A stretch of 64,000 bases of DNA from Fodinibius sp964490705 (GCA_964490705.1 CAZBCG010000007.1:109150-173149); one strand, 5' to 3'. Positions 18,291 to 26,413 are shown, counted from the stretch's first letter. Notes: generated by a model from the letters alone, not told the origin. Translations and numbers: made by a program.

Positions 18291-18944
18291 ATGGCACCCA
18301 CAACCGTTCTTATTGCTGATGATCACGAAATTGTACGATATGGCATCAGCACGTTTTTATCTTCATCAGAAGACATTGAAATTGTAGGAGAGGCCTCAAG
18401 CGGTGCAGAGTGCCTGGAACTATTCGAACAAAAGAAGCCAGACGTCTGCCTGCTTGATATTGGTATGCCGGATAAAAACGGCATCGAGACCGCCAAGAGT
18501 ATTCGCAATATCGATACCGATACCAAAATTTTGATTCTGTCGATGCATATCGACAAACAAATCCTAAATGATGTACTCGAAGCAGGCATCAACGGTTATC
18601 TGCTAAAAAATACCGAAAAGGCCGATATACTCCACGGCATCCGCGCCGTAATGAAGGGACAACAAATTTTTAGTGATCCCATTTCGAACCTGATTAAACA
18701 ATCGTTCTTGGATAAAAATCACGAACGAAAAAGTAGTGAACAGCTCGAAATTACCGCGCGGGAACAGGAAATTCTGCAACTCATTGTTGATGGACACACC
18801 AGCAAAGAAATTGCCGAAAAACTTTACATCAGTCCCCGGACGGTTGATACCCATCGCGCTAATCTCATGGAGAAGTTAGAATTAAAAAATATAGCGGCCC
18901 TGGTACGGTATGCAATTGAACACAAGTTAGTTTCGACAAGCTAA
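18291..18944 (+). CDS. NarL/FixJ-type response regulator
   Basis: This 217-residue protein has a receiver domain (LIADDHEIVRYG, phospho-acceptor Asp56 in LLDIGMPD, Lys in LLKNTEKAD) and a C-terminal LuxR-type HTH (EITAREQEILQLIVDGHTSKEIAEKL, RTVDTHRANLMEKL). Such proteins bind DNA as dimers when phosphorylated. No histidine kinase is adjacent, so it is an orphan regulator in this window. A strong terminator follows at 19059. Confidence 0.92.
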   Translation: MAPTTVLIADDHEIVRYGISTFLSSSEDIEIVGEASSGAECLELFEQKKPDVCLLDIGMPDKNGIETAKSIRNIDTDTKILILSMHIDKQILNDVLEAGINGYLLKNTEKADILHGIRAVMKGQQIFSDPISNLIKQSFLDKNHERKSSEQLEITAREQEILQLIVDGHTSKEIAEKLYISPRTVDTHRANLMEKLELKNIAALVRYAIEHKLVSTS

Positions 18945-19286
18945 TTTTAACTACGTAGTTATACGTATATAAAATACCTACTATTCGCTATTGATGCTGA
19001 TTGCCACCAATATTACATTATAGGTGCAAATGGGGTAATAGCCGTCTGTAGATGATATTTAGCAGCTATCTGTGAAAGGATAGCTGCTAATTTTTTTGTC
19101 TTTATTTTCCTTCCGCGTTTCTTCTTAAAATTAATTTGATAAAAACGCCCTTTCGAATTGTCTAATCTTTCATTTTGGAGATTTGAATATCCTAGCTGAT
19201 ATCAGCTGAAACACATGCTGACTGCCCTCGTATTGCACTACCTCGCAGATCACCCGCATCTTACATAAAACTTCAAAACAAAACTG
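18945..19286. other. intergenic region after the response regulator
   Basis: The 342 bp between the response regulator and the M23-like gene hold one clear terminator (19059-19097) and no credible gene. The last 150 bp should carry the promoter of the M23-like gene; no clear consensus is visible. Confidence 0.6.
19059..19097 (+). terminator. intrinsic terminator after the response regulator
   Basis: A perfect 12-bp stem (TTAGCAGCTATC and its complement) with an 8-nt loop is followed by seven T residues. It lies about 115 bp after the stop at 18944, implying a short 3' untranslated tail. Confidence 0.9.
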
Positions 19287-19940
19287 ATGTACATGTATCT
19301 GGCAAACAAAAAGAAAGTTGGCCTTCTGACTATATTTCTAAGTATTATACTTTTTTCGACAAATCAACTACAAGCTCAACACGGAGAAATAACTCCTGAA
19401 GACACCCTCACGAAATCGGTGCTTATTCATCCGGTTATTGATGGAAATCTGGTCACAACTGAACACACTTTTCGACCAAAATTACGATTAGGCGATCAGC
19501 TAGCCCGAGACTTCACCATTGGAAAAATCACTGAAGACGGAATCTTTCGCCGTTATAAAAACGATGGCAAAGACAATAGTGATTGGTACACCTGGAGAAA
19601 AAATGTGCTGGCCCCTTTTGATGCAACTGTCATAAGGGTAAATCATCCCGATAGCTCCAACTCTCCGGGTGTTGTGGATCGGGAAGCCCCAACAGGTTTT
19701 ATTATCTTCCAACATAAAGACAGTACGAAAGCTGTATATGCACACGTTCGGGAAATTGATGTAGAAAAGGGCGATCAGGTAAATGCCGGGGAAGTTGTTG
19801 CAAAAGTAGGAAATAACGGCACCTCCAGACTTCCGCATGTGCATGTGGGAGCATGGAAAAATGAGACACCGTTGCAAATTCAGGTGGATTTATACTCCGG
19901 CCAACGATCCAAAAAGAATACCGAGATGGAATCTAAGTAA
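19287..19940 (+). CDS. M23/LytM-like peptidase-fold exported protein
   Basis: This 217-residue protein has a signal peptide ending near LQAQ. The C-terminal half is LytM/M23-like: an FDATVIRV strand, IIFQHKDSTKAVYAHV, the GDQVNAGEVVAKVGNNGTS turn and PHVHVGAW, which keeps the HxH zinc ligand motif. The early H-x(n)-D ligand pair is not obvious, so it may be a degenerate or regulatory LytM domain instead of an active endopeptidase. ATG 19287 and ATG 19293 are both possible starts. It is the last gene before the integrated element. Confidence 0.7.
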   Translation: MYMYLANKKKVGLLTIFLSIILFSTNQLQAQHGEITPEDTLTKSVLIHPVIDGNLVTTEHTFRPKLRLGDQLARDFTIGKITEDGIFRRYKNDGKDNSDWYTWRKNVLAPFDATVIRVNHPDSSNSPGVVDREAPTGFIIFQHKDSTKAVYAHVREIDVEKGDQVNAGEVVAKVGNNGTSRLPHVHVGAWKNETPLQIQVDLYSGQRSKKNTEMESK

Positions 19941-20047
19941 TTTGCTCTCTGCCTTCATTCGGATTATTCCGTGCCCCCTTCAATTGTTGAAATCACTACT
20001 TTTACTCCCTAATAAAGAACCACTCTTTACGTATTGATTTCAAACAA

Positions 20048-20083
20048 AAAACCCTGAAGCCACTTCATAAGCTTCAGGGTTTT
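20048..20083. terminator. terminator just outside the left element boundary
   Basis: A 13-bp stem (AAAACCCTGAAGC and its complement) has a 10-nt loop. It ends the M23-like transcript on plus and, in the uninterrupted chromosome, would also lie just downstream of the tRNA-CAU gene on minus. Confidence 0.85.
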
Positions 20084-20086
20084 GCT

Positions 20087-20107
20087 GTAGCGTGGGACGG
20101 AATCGAA
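20087..20107. repeat. left attachment site (21-bp repeat)
   Basis: These 21 bases are identical to 28143-28163, from GTAGCG to ATCGAA. The sequence is the displaced 3' end of the tRNA-CAU gene, including acceptor and T-stem. It stops matching after base 20107. Confidence 0.92.
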
Positions 20108-20151
20108 ATACGCTCATCTCCTTTCAGTGCCAAGTTGCAATATTTACGTTT

Positions 20152-20174
20152 ATAGCCTATAAAGGCTATTTTTT
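20152..20174 (+). terminator. small terminator-like hairpin at the left element edge
   Basis: A 6-bp stem (ATAGCC/GGCTAT) with a TATAAA loop is followed by a run of T. It could stop outside transcription entering the integrase gene. It is short, so confidence is modest. Confidence 0.5.
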
Positions 20175-20197
20175 GTGTTATTTTCATTTTCTAAATG

Positions 20198-20254
20198 TTG
20201 AGAAAAACAAAAATTGTTGTACCTTTGTTGTACCATTTTAACTCAAAGGTACAA
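20198..20254 (+). promoter_or_regulatory. Bacteroidota-type promoter of the integrase with overlapping repeats
   Basis: TTG at 20198-20200, 19 bases, and TACCTTTG at 20220-20227 match the known Bacteroidota consensus TTG-N19-21-TAnnTTTG. The box overlaps a tandem repeat (TTGTTGTACC at 20214-20223 and 20225-20234, 11-bp spacing) and an inverted 10-bp repeat (20217-20226 and 20245-20254). The overlap suggests autoregulation by a protein that binds these repeats. Confidence 0.65.
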
Positions 20255-20258
20255 TTTT

Positions 20259-21497
20259 ATGCCTGTTACTTATCACTTTTATTTGAGAAAAGATAAAAAG
20301 AGAGACAACGGAGAGTGCCCTGTTTATTTACGGATTACTGAAAACCGAAAGTCCAAATATTCCAGCACCGGAGTTTACGTAAAACCCAAACATTGGAACC
20401 CTGAAAAAGAAGAAGTCCGGAAAAGTCATCGAAGTAGTACAAGCCTAAATACTAAGCTTGATAAGAAAAAAGATCGGGTGCGAAATATTGAAGCTGAATT
20501 GAGCAAGTTTGATAAGGATTCAGCAAAGGCAATTCAAGAACGCTTAAAGAAACAGCAGACCGGAGACTTTTTCGAACTGGCTGAGCAATACGAAAAAGAA
20601 TTAGAAGAACGGAAGAAACTTTATGCTATTAAAACGCTCAATGTGGTATTGAATAAGCTGGAAGATTTTGAAGGTGAACGATCTTTGCCCTTAAAGCATA
20701 TCGACACAAAATATTTAGAACGCTTTGAGGGATTTTTGAAACGGAAATACGAAAATAGATCAACAACGATTAACAAAAACTTTGAGCCTATCCGGGCAAT
20801 TATAAAAAAGGCTCTAAAGAATCACCTTATTTACATCGACCCATTTGCAAATTTTGAGGGTGCTAAAAGAGGAAAGCCCAAGCCAAAGACAAAACTATCT
20901 ATAAAACAGATTGAAGCAATACAAGATTTTGATTTTGAGAAAGGGTCTAATCTTTGGCATACCCGAAATTACTTTATGTTTTCTTTTTACAGTGGTGGAA
21001 TTCGCTTTGGTGATTTATGTTGCCTCAAATGGAACGACATTAAAGACGACCGGTTATCATATCAGATGAACAAAAATGACAAAGTATTTACGATTGAACT
21101 CAATGATAGCCAATTAGAAATTTTAGATCACTATAAGGTCAATAAGAAAAAAGATGGATTTATATTCCCGATTTTAAATAATCACAAAGATTATTCTGAC
21201 CCAATTTTTCTACGCAAACGTATTGGCAGCAAAAACGCACTCATAAATAAATGGCTTGGGAAAATTGTGGATAAGGTTAATGCAGAGTTAGAAAAGAAAG
21301 AATCTGATATTCCTAAGCTTGAAGATGTCTCATTCCATGTGGCACGCCATAGCTTTGCACAGTATGCCGTTGAACAAGGTTTGAGTATGTATGAGCTAAG
21401 GCAAGCTCTTAGGCACTCTAAGATCGAAACTACACAGAAATATCTGAAAGGATTAGATGAAGAATTAGCAGATAAAGCAATGAAAAAGGTGTTCTAA
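20259..21497 (+). CDS. int: tyrosine recombinase (integrase)
   Basis: This 412-residue protein has the Bacteroidota phage-type layout: N-terminal Arm-type DNA-binding domain (PVYLRITENRKSKYSSTG), core-binding SAM-like domain and catalytic domain. The catalytic residues are visible: Arg in GGIRFGDL, His-x-x-Arg in FHVARHSFA, and His...Tyr in LRHSKIETTQKYL. I choose ATG 20259, because a longer frame would start in the promoter/repeat region. It should catalyse integration at the 21-bp att sequence. Its stop lies 1 bp before the next gene, so an operon is likely. Confidence 0.93.
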   Translation: MPVTYHFYLRKDKKRDNGECPVYLRITENRKSKYSSTGVYVKPKHWNPEKEEVRKSHRSSTSLNTKLDKKKDRVRNIEAELSKFDKDSAKAIQERLKKQQTGDFFELAEQYEKELEERKKLYAIKTLNVVLNKLEDFEGERSLPLKHIDTKYLERFEGFLKRKYENRSTTINKNFEPIRAIIKKALKNHLIYIDPFANFEGAKRGKPKPKTKLSIKQIEAIQDFDFEKGSNLWHTRNYFMFSFYSGGIRFGDLCCLKWNDIKDDRLSYQMNKNDKVFTIELNDSQLEILDHYKVNKKKDGFIFPILNNHKDYSDPIFLRKRIGSKNALINKWLGKIVDKVNAELEKKESDIPKLEDVSFHVARHSFAQYAVEQGLSMYELRQALRHSKIETTQKYLKGLDEELADKAMKKVF

Positions 21498-21498
21498 G

Positions 21499-22494
21499 AT
21501 GTCACAAAAGAAATACACAATTAAAGACTGGCGCCACGGACAAATCTCACTAGATTATGAGAGTAACCAGATTGATGGTATTGATCAGGTAACGAAAGGA
21601 AAGCTACCTTACAAATTATATTCTAAGGGTCTGTTATCTAAGGAAGATTACTTGGAAATAAAAAGAGAGCAAGAGGACGCTTTTAGAATTGCAGTTGAAT
21701 TGACTGTAAAAACACTGGATGATCAATTTCAAAAAAAGCTAAAGAGTGCTCCTAATCCAGATAGATTATTGAATATCAGAATAGAAGAACTTGAAGAGAT
21801 GTTCGACAACTATAAAGCTCATATCAAAGAATCAGTATTTGCAGGAGAAGCAGATACAACTGGAATAAACTTTCTCAAGTATGTTTTAATTAAACACCCG
21901 GAAATTCTTTTAGAGAAAGAGGCAATAGATAAAAAACCTTCAAAAATTCATCTATCTAATCCTTCTGGAATTCCCGATTCAAATAAAAGAAGTCGAGCTA
22001 TAAAGTTTGCTACAGAGAGCTTAGTCACGGTGTTCTCTGCTGCTCTTGGCAAAAAAGAAATTGAAGGGTTACCTAAAGAAATTGAACCTTTGCATACCCA
22101 AAATTTAGTCTATAATAAGACCTATGATGCGACAGTTACCTGGAATTATTTAGAAAAGCTTAGAACTATAGGGAAAGCTGGTTCCAATACTGATAAAACT
22201 ATATCACAAGAGGAAAGCTCTTATCCCGAACCATTCAACGTTGCTAAAAAATTCAAGACAGAAAGAACAAAAAGTGGGGATGATACTTATTCCATAAGCG
22301 ACATAGCTTTTGTTATGAAGTATGCAAAAAAATATCCAGACATTAGCAACTACGCTGAACTTATTAGAAAATATCAAAAAGATTCAGAGTGTCCTGCAAA
22401 CATCAAGGATATTAAGTACGACACTGCACAAAATTGGATAACGTCCTATGATGATATTGCAGAAATAAAGCGCAAGGAAGAAACCGATAATTAA
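21499..22494 (+). CDS. conserved-looking hypothetical protein coupled to the integrase
   Basis: I do not recognise this 331-residue protein. It is charged and mostly helical, with no signal peptide or membrane helix. The N-terminus (KKYTIKDWRHGQISLDY) and a middle region of Lys/Glu-rich helices are followed by a Ser/Thr-rich linker, then a helical C-terminal part (SISDIAFVMKYAKKYPDISNYAELI). Its ATG lies 1 bp after the integrase stop, so it is translationally linked and may assist recombination or control. No catalytic motif is visible. The iteron-like repeats follow its stop. Confidence 0.7.
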   Translation: MSQKKYTIKDWRHGQISLDYESNQIDGIDQVTKGKLPYKLYSKGLLSKEDYLEIKREQEDAFRIAVELTVKTLDDQFQKKLKSAPNPDRLLNIRIEELEEMFDNYKAHIKESVFAGEADTTGINFLKYVLIKHPEILLEKEAIDKKPSKIHLSNPSGIPDSNKRSRAIKFATESLVTVFSAALGKKEIEGLPKEIEPLHTQNLVYNKTYDATVTWNYLEKLRTIGKAGSNTDKTISQEESSYPEPFNVAKKFKTERTKSGDDTYSISDIAFVMKYAKKYPDISNYAELIRKYQKDSECPANIKDIKYDTAQNWITSYDDIAEIKRKEETDN

Positions 22495-22497
22495 TAT

Positions 22498-22551
22498 CCC
22501 GGCTATTTCCCAGCTATTTTAGTTTTTTCCCAGCTATTGTACCCAGCTATC
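22498..22551. repeat. four iteron-like repeats upstream of the excisionase-like gene
   Basis: CCCGGCTATT (22498), CCCAGCTATT (22509 and 22529) and CCCAGCTATC (22542) are spaced 11, 20 and 13 bp apart in one direction. They are followed by TACCTTTG (22553-22560), which equals the -7 octamer of the integrase promoter. They could be sites for the HTH protein or for Rep. Confidence 0.65.
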
Positions 22552-22602
22552 CTACCTTTGTAATGTGTAGTGAAATGAAAAAAGAACTCAACCATTTTCA
22601 CT

Positions 22603-22890
22603 ATGCAGGTTTATATCCCCACAAAAGAAGATCTGGAAGAAATCATTGATCGAAGAATAAAAAAGAATCTCAATGATGTACTTCCAAAAGCCATTAGAAA
22701 AGCAACACGCAAAGAATGGTTAACTACGGATGATGTTATGGAAATACTGCAATGCTCTCGTAGGCATGTTCAGTATCTAAGGGATAGTGAGCAACTCTCG
22801 TACTCCCAAAATGGTAGAACCATACGATACCATATCGAGGATGTTGAACGCTTTCTGAATAGCCAGAAAGTAGAAGCGAGAGATAACTAA
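22603..22890 (+). CDS. excisionase-like helix-turn-helix protein
   Basis: This 95-residue protein has an N-terminal coiled segment (EDLEEIIDRRIKKNLNDVLPKA) and a C-terminal MerR-like HTH: WLTTDDVMEILQCSRRHVQYLRDSEQ, then RTIRYHIEDVERFLNS. The pattern is that of small Bacteroidota excisionase-family proteins on integrative elements. It probably bends DNA at the att or iteron repeats and biases the integrase toward excision, or acts as a replication or transcription switch. The iterons lie about 50 bp upstream of its ATG. Confidence 0.8.
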   Translation: MQVYIPTKEDLEEIIDRRIKKNLNDVLPKAIRKATRKEWLTTDDVMEILQCSRRHVQYLRDSEQLSYSQNGRTIRYHIEDVERFLNSQKVEARDN

Positions 22891-23186
22891 AATTCTAAAA
22901 GTTTAAACGTTTTGGGCACTGCTGGAGAGCACCCCAACCATACGGGAAAGCTGGAGAAGCTCACACTTCTCCAGCCCTCTAAAATTTCCTGTATGGATAA
23001 ACTCATAGGAGATTCCCGAATCGAGCAATTACTGTGAATAAATGCAGTATTGGCGTACCGGGGACTATCCTTGTCCCCGGTACGCCTAAGAGGCAACTAA
23101 TGGGAATAAAAAAAGGCGGACAGGGTGTTCGATGCACCCTGTGCGCCTATCGCTTTAATCTAAAAATTAATCCAAATTAATCTCAA
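22891..23186. other. hairpin-rich region upstream of rep: candidate origin
   Basis: This 296-bp gap holds three strong palindromes. The first is compound: outer 12-bp stem (22938-22949 and 22985-22996, one G-T pair) around an inner 10-bp stem (22950-22959 and 22966-22975). The second is a perfect 14-bp stem (23052-23065 and 23073-23086) with loop TATCCTT. The third has a 14-bp stem with one G-G mismatch (23114-23127 and 23135-23148) and loop TTCGATG. GCTGGAGA is also repeated (22921 and 22950). HUH initiators nick at hairpins, and the rep gene begins 38 bp after the last stem. No T-tract follows them, so terminators are less likely. Confidence 0.65.
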
Positions 23187-23612
23187 ATGAGAAACGAAAA
23201 TTATGAACAAAGAGAACAGTACGCAAATTGGCTTTCAAAAGAACGGTGGGATTACTTCTTCACAGGAACATTCACTAAGAAAAAGGAAAACAAAAAACCG
23301 TGGGAGGAAGATTGGAATCCAACTCCTAACAGCGCACGTCGAGCAGCTCAGCGATTTTTTCGGGGCTTCCCGACCAAAGAACTTATTGTTCTTTTCATCG
23401 AATCGGGAAAACTCTACGGAAGAGTCCACTTGCACGGCCTGTTACGTTTCCATCTTACTAAACGGCCATCAGCAGAAACTATTTGGAAACGATGGTTTAA
23501 CAGATATGGCCGTGCCAAAGTGGAAATTATTGAATCCAGAGAAGCTGTTTCAACCTACTGCTGTAAGTACGTAACCAAACAGATGAAGGATGAAACCTTC
23601 ATTGTGATATGA
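23187..23612 (+). CDS. small HUH-type replication initiator (Rep)-like protein
   Basis: This 141-residue protein has the three motifs of HUH endonucleases in order: YFFTGTFT (motif I), GRVHLHGLL (HxH, motif II) and the tyrosine motif YCCKYVTK (motif III). HUH Rep proteins nick one DNA strand through a tyrosine and start rolling-circle replication or transfer. At 141 residues it is shorter than most Rep proteins and lacks an obvious helicase domain, so host helicase would be needed. Its last four bases overlap the next start (ATGA). The neighbouring hairpins are the likely substrate. Confidence 0.72.
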   Translation: MRNENYEQREQYANWLSKERWDYFFTGTFTKKKENKKPWEEDWNPTPNSARRAAQRFFRGFPTKELIVLFIESGKLYGRVHLHGLLRFHLTKRPSAETIWKRWFNRYGRAKVEIIESREAVSTYCCKYVTKQMKDETFIVI

Positions 23613-23908
23613 TCACGGAAAACCAACGGTTAGCAATGGATTACCGGGATGCCGGATTGTGGAAATATGATCATCCAACAGCCTACGGTAATATTGACAA
23701 CAGAAAGTGTTCAAAATGCGGTGAAAGCGTTAGCAATGGCTCAACAGTTGATGTTGACATTCCGGGCGCACATGGCACTGAGCACTATAAATACCATAAA
23801 CAATGCGTAAAATATCTTTTAAAGGCTAAAAAAGGATATGAGAACCCAAATTTACGGAATAGAATTACCCAAATTGAACCCAAAATTAAAGTGTTCAATC
23901 ACACGTAA
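23609..23908 (+). CDS. small putative zinc-binding protein coupled to rep
   Basis: This 99-residue protein carries CSKCGESVSNGST, then YHKQCVKYLL, so a Cys2-His-Cys metal site is plausible. It is rich in Lys and has no membrane helix. The start overlaps the rep stop by four bases (ATGA), which usually indicates translational coupling, so it may be a replication partner. I recognise no named family. The gene ends 57 bp before the next zinc-finger protein. Confidence 0.6.
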   Translation: MITENQRLAMDYRDAGLWKYDHPTAYGNIDNRKCSKCGESVSNGSTVDVDIPGAHGTEHYKYHKQCVKYLLKAKKGYENPNLRNRITQIEPKIKVFNHT

Positions 23909-23965
23909 AAATGGGTTCTCAGCCTTTTTGACCGATAAAATAACATCAACTAAAATTCTCTAATT

Positions 23966-24211
23966 ATGACTAATGAAATCGAAGAAAATCAGAACGAGGA
24001 ACAAGAAGAAAAATTAACGTGTCCAGAGTGTGGAAAAGGATTTCAGGACATGAGAGGTTTGACTTCTCATGCTCGGCATTCCCATGATATAAATAAGGAT
24101 GAAGTCTCAGAAATGATAGACGAAAAAAATCAAGACTATAATTCTTGGAAAGTAATTGGAGCTCTAAGCACCTTCATAATTACTATAATCACTTTAGGAA
24201 AAATGCGTTGA
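23966..24211 (+). CDS. single C2H2 zinc-finger protein with a C-terminal membrane helix
   Basis: This 81-residue protein starts with an acidic tail, then CPECGKGFQDMRGLTSHARH and a further His, a classic C-x2-C-x12-H-x4-H finger (residues about 19-40). A hydrophobic segment (VIGALSTFIITIITLG) near the C-terminus is long enough for one membrane helix. A membrane-tethered zinc finger is unusual in bacteria. Role unknown; it lies between replication functions and defence cargo. After it, 257 bp of AT-rich DNA carry no convincing gene. Confidence 0.6.
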   Translation: MTNEIEENQNEEQEEKLTCPECGKGFQDMRGLTSHARHSHDINKDEVSEMIDEKNQDYNSWKVIGALSTFIITIITLGKMR

Positions 24212-24468
24212 AAAATAGACAAATCACTTAATGCCCTTTTTCTAAACTCTTATTTATATCTAATCTTTAACTTCCCCTTCAAGATGATCTCATAAAAAAC
24301 ATCTTCTATCATTTTCATGATACAATTATGATATCTTTCATGAGAGTTTATAATAACATGTTCTCAATTTTTAATTGGATATTTAGCAATATAAAATTTA
24401 CAAATGGCATATTTTATGGCTAATTTATGCAATCAAAATACAAATAATAGCATTTAAATTACTTAAGG
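24212..24468. other. AT-rich gap before the RloA/RloB cargo
   Basis: This 257-bp stretch is very AT-rich and has no long frame. It marks the switch from replication module to cargo and should carry the promoter for the RloA gene. I see no matched hairpin. Confidence 0.5.
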
Positions 24469-25788
24469 ATGGTATTAGAATTTAGTTTTTCAAATTTTGG
24501 TCCGGTAAAGGAAAAGGTCACTTTATCATTTGAAGCAACGAATGATGACACATTGCACAATTACTACGTTTCCGAATTACGGGACGGAACAAAAATATTA
24601 AAATTGGGAATGGTATATGGTCCAAATGCTAGTGGTAAAACAACCATATTAAATGCTCTTCAGCTACTAAGAGATTTAGTAATGAAGCCATTGGACCAAA
24701 AAACTGATCAAATTAAATACAAAAAACATTTACTAGGAAAAGCTCCAAAGAAAAATACTGAGTTTAACCTGATATTCTATTTAAATGATATAAAATATGA
24801 CTACAAAATATCTTTCAATAATTCCCACATTAGCAAAGAGATTCTTAATTACTATCCTAATGATGTTCAAGCTTTATTTTATAAAAGAGAATACGATGGG
24901 AAGGTAAGCAATATTAAATTCGGTGGTACTGTTGAGGAAGTCAATTCAAAAGATGAAAAGAGACTAGAAGCTAATACTATAAAAAATGTTACTGTGCTAG
25001 GTGCATACTTAAAAACAAACGTTTCTGTAACCGCAATTGATTCTATAATCCAGTGGTTTGATAGGGGGCTACTGCCTTTAATATCGCCAAATGATAAAGC
25101 AAACTTATTTGACTGGACCAATCGATCAATTGAAAACGGTAGAATAAAAAAAGAGAATGTTATTCAGCTGTTGAAGTCTGCTGATTTAAATATTTCTGAT
25201 CTTAAGTTTATCGAGGACGAGATAGATTTGAGTGATGAAATGTTACAGCAAATAGACAAAATGGATATCCCTGATAGTGCAAAAGAGGAAATAAAAAAAG
25301 AAAGAAAAATCAGGTCTCTAGATGTTCAATTTTTGCATGAATTCAAAGAATTGAAATCCGGCAGAACTTCATTCCCCTTAGAAAAAGAAGATGAATCAAA
25401 CGGAACTATACGATATTACCAACTTCTAGGTCCATTATTATTGGCAATAAAAGAAAATGGGTTTTTGTTCATAGATGAAATTGATAGCTCATTACATCCA
25501 GACCTATTTGAACAGTTGATAGTAAACTTTCTTGAAAACTCTGATAATGCCCAATTACTATTTACAACTCATAATATTTCTTTGTTAAAAGAAAGAGATA
25601 TTCTAAGAAATGACACAATTTGGTTTACTGAAAAAAGCAAATTGGGAGCAACAGATTTATTTTCATTAGCTGAATTCAAATCTGATAAAATCCGAAAAGA
25701 TAGTTCGATCTTTAATGCATATAACATAGGAAAACTAGGAGCAAAGCCTAAAACCTCAAGCGTAAAACTTGATAAAGATAATGGGTAG
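24469..25788 (+). CDS. RloA-like AAA/ABC-type ATPase of an AbiL-like defence pair
   Basis: This 439-residue protein begins directly with a P-loop domain: strand VLEFSFSNFGPVKE, Walker A GPNASGKTT (residues about 51-59), an acidic Walker B region FLFIDEIDSSLHPDL and the switch region LLFTTHNIS. This is the OLD/RloA-like SMC-fold (AAA_15) ATPase type with a coiled mid-region. RloA always occurs with RloB, and RloB follows here with overlapping frames. Related pairs (AbiL, and more distantly PARIS and Gabija) protect against phages, with the ATPase as sensor or clamp and the partner as effector. The defence role is inferred from the family. Confidence 0.85.
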   Translation: MVLEFSFSNFGPVKEKVTLSFEATNDDTLHNYYVSELRDGTKILKLGMVYGPNASGKTTILNALQLLRDLVMKPLDQKTDQIKYKKHLLGKAPKKNTEFNLIFYLNDIKYDYKISFNNSHISKEILNYYPNDVQALFYKREYDGKVSNIKFGGTVEEVNSKDEKRLEANTIKNVTVLGAYLKTNVSVTAIDSIIQWFDRGLLPLISPNDKANLFDWTNRSIENGRIKKENVIQLLKSADLNISDLKFIEDEIDLSDEMLQQIDKMDIPDSAKEEIKKERKIRSLDVQFLHEFKELKSGRTSFPLEKEDESNGTIRYYQLLGPLLLAIKENGFLFIDEIDSSLHPDLFEQLIVNFLENSDNAQLLFTTHNISLLKERDILRNDTIWFTEKSKLGATDLFSLAEFKSDKIRKDSSIFNAYNIGKLGAKPKTSSVKLDKDNG

Positions 25789-26410
25789 AAAAACTGGAAC
25801 TAGGGATCTTAGGAATACAATTGCAATAGTTGGCGATGGGCATGTTGAGAAATACTACTTTGAGGACATGAGAGATCATGAAGATACAACGGGAGATTGG
25901 TACCAGATTTTACCTAGGCTTCCAGAGAAATCAGGAAACTTTGATAAAGCAATCAATAAAGCCATATCTCTTTTAAATAGGGAGATCGATAAAGTTTTCG
26001 CCATTGTAGATATGGATAAAGTTTTATCCGATGGGAAGAAAAATGAATTCTTAGAAAAACAGAAAGAAATTGCTAAGCTCAATAAAAAGAAAGATGGGAA
26101 AATATGCTTATGCTATTGCAATCCCTGTTTTGAATATTGGTTACTACTACATTTTAAATTTATCAAAAATCATTTTAAAAAATGTCAGAAAATTGAAAAT
26201 GAGTTGGTTAATCAAATAAATAACTACAAAAAATCTCAGAAATATCATTCAAAAGTAAATTTATATAAAAAGCTTTATCCGAAGTTGAATACTGCTATTA
26301 CTAATTCTGAAAAATCGGAGAAATCTTATATTAAACAGTCTAATGATTATCACCCTATATCAACCATTCACAAAATTTTCTATGATCTCAGAATTGGGAC
26401 AAATTATTAA
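25781..26410 (+). CDS. RloB-like effector (Toprim-like)
   Basis: This 209-residue protein matches RloB: IAIVGDGHVEKYYF at the start, VFAIVDMDK in the middle and CNPCFEYWLLLHF later. These resemble Toprim motifs (the usual Glu-Gly and Asp-x-Asp). The first acidic residue is Asp in GDG instead of the usual Glu in EG, a conservative change that could matter for metal binding. The ATG at 25781 overlaps the RloA stop by 8 bp; ATG 25769 would also be in frame and add four residues. The pair is surely co-transcribed and likely forms one nuclease or toxin complex. Confidence 0.82.
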   Translation: MGRKTGTRDLRNTIAIVGDGHVEKYYFEDMRDHEDTTGDWYQILPRLPEKSGNFDKAINKAISLLNREIDKVFAIVDMDKVLSDGKKNEFLEKQKEIAKLNKKKDGKICLCYCNPCFEYWLLLHFKFIKNHFKKCQKIENELVNQINNYKKSQKYHSKVNLYKKLYPKLNTAITNSEKSEKSYIKQSNDYHPISTIHKIFYDLRIGTNY

Positions 26411-26413
26411 ATT

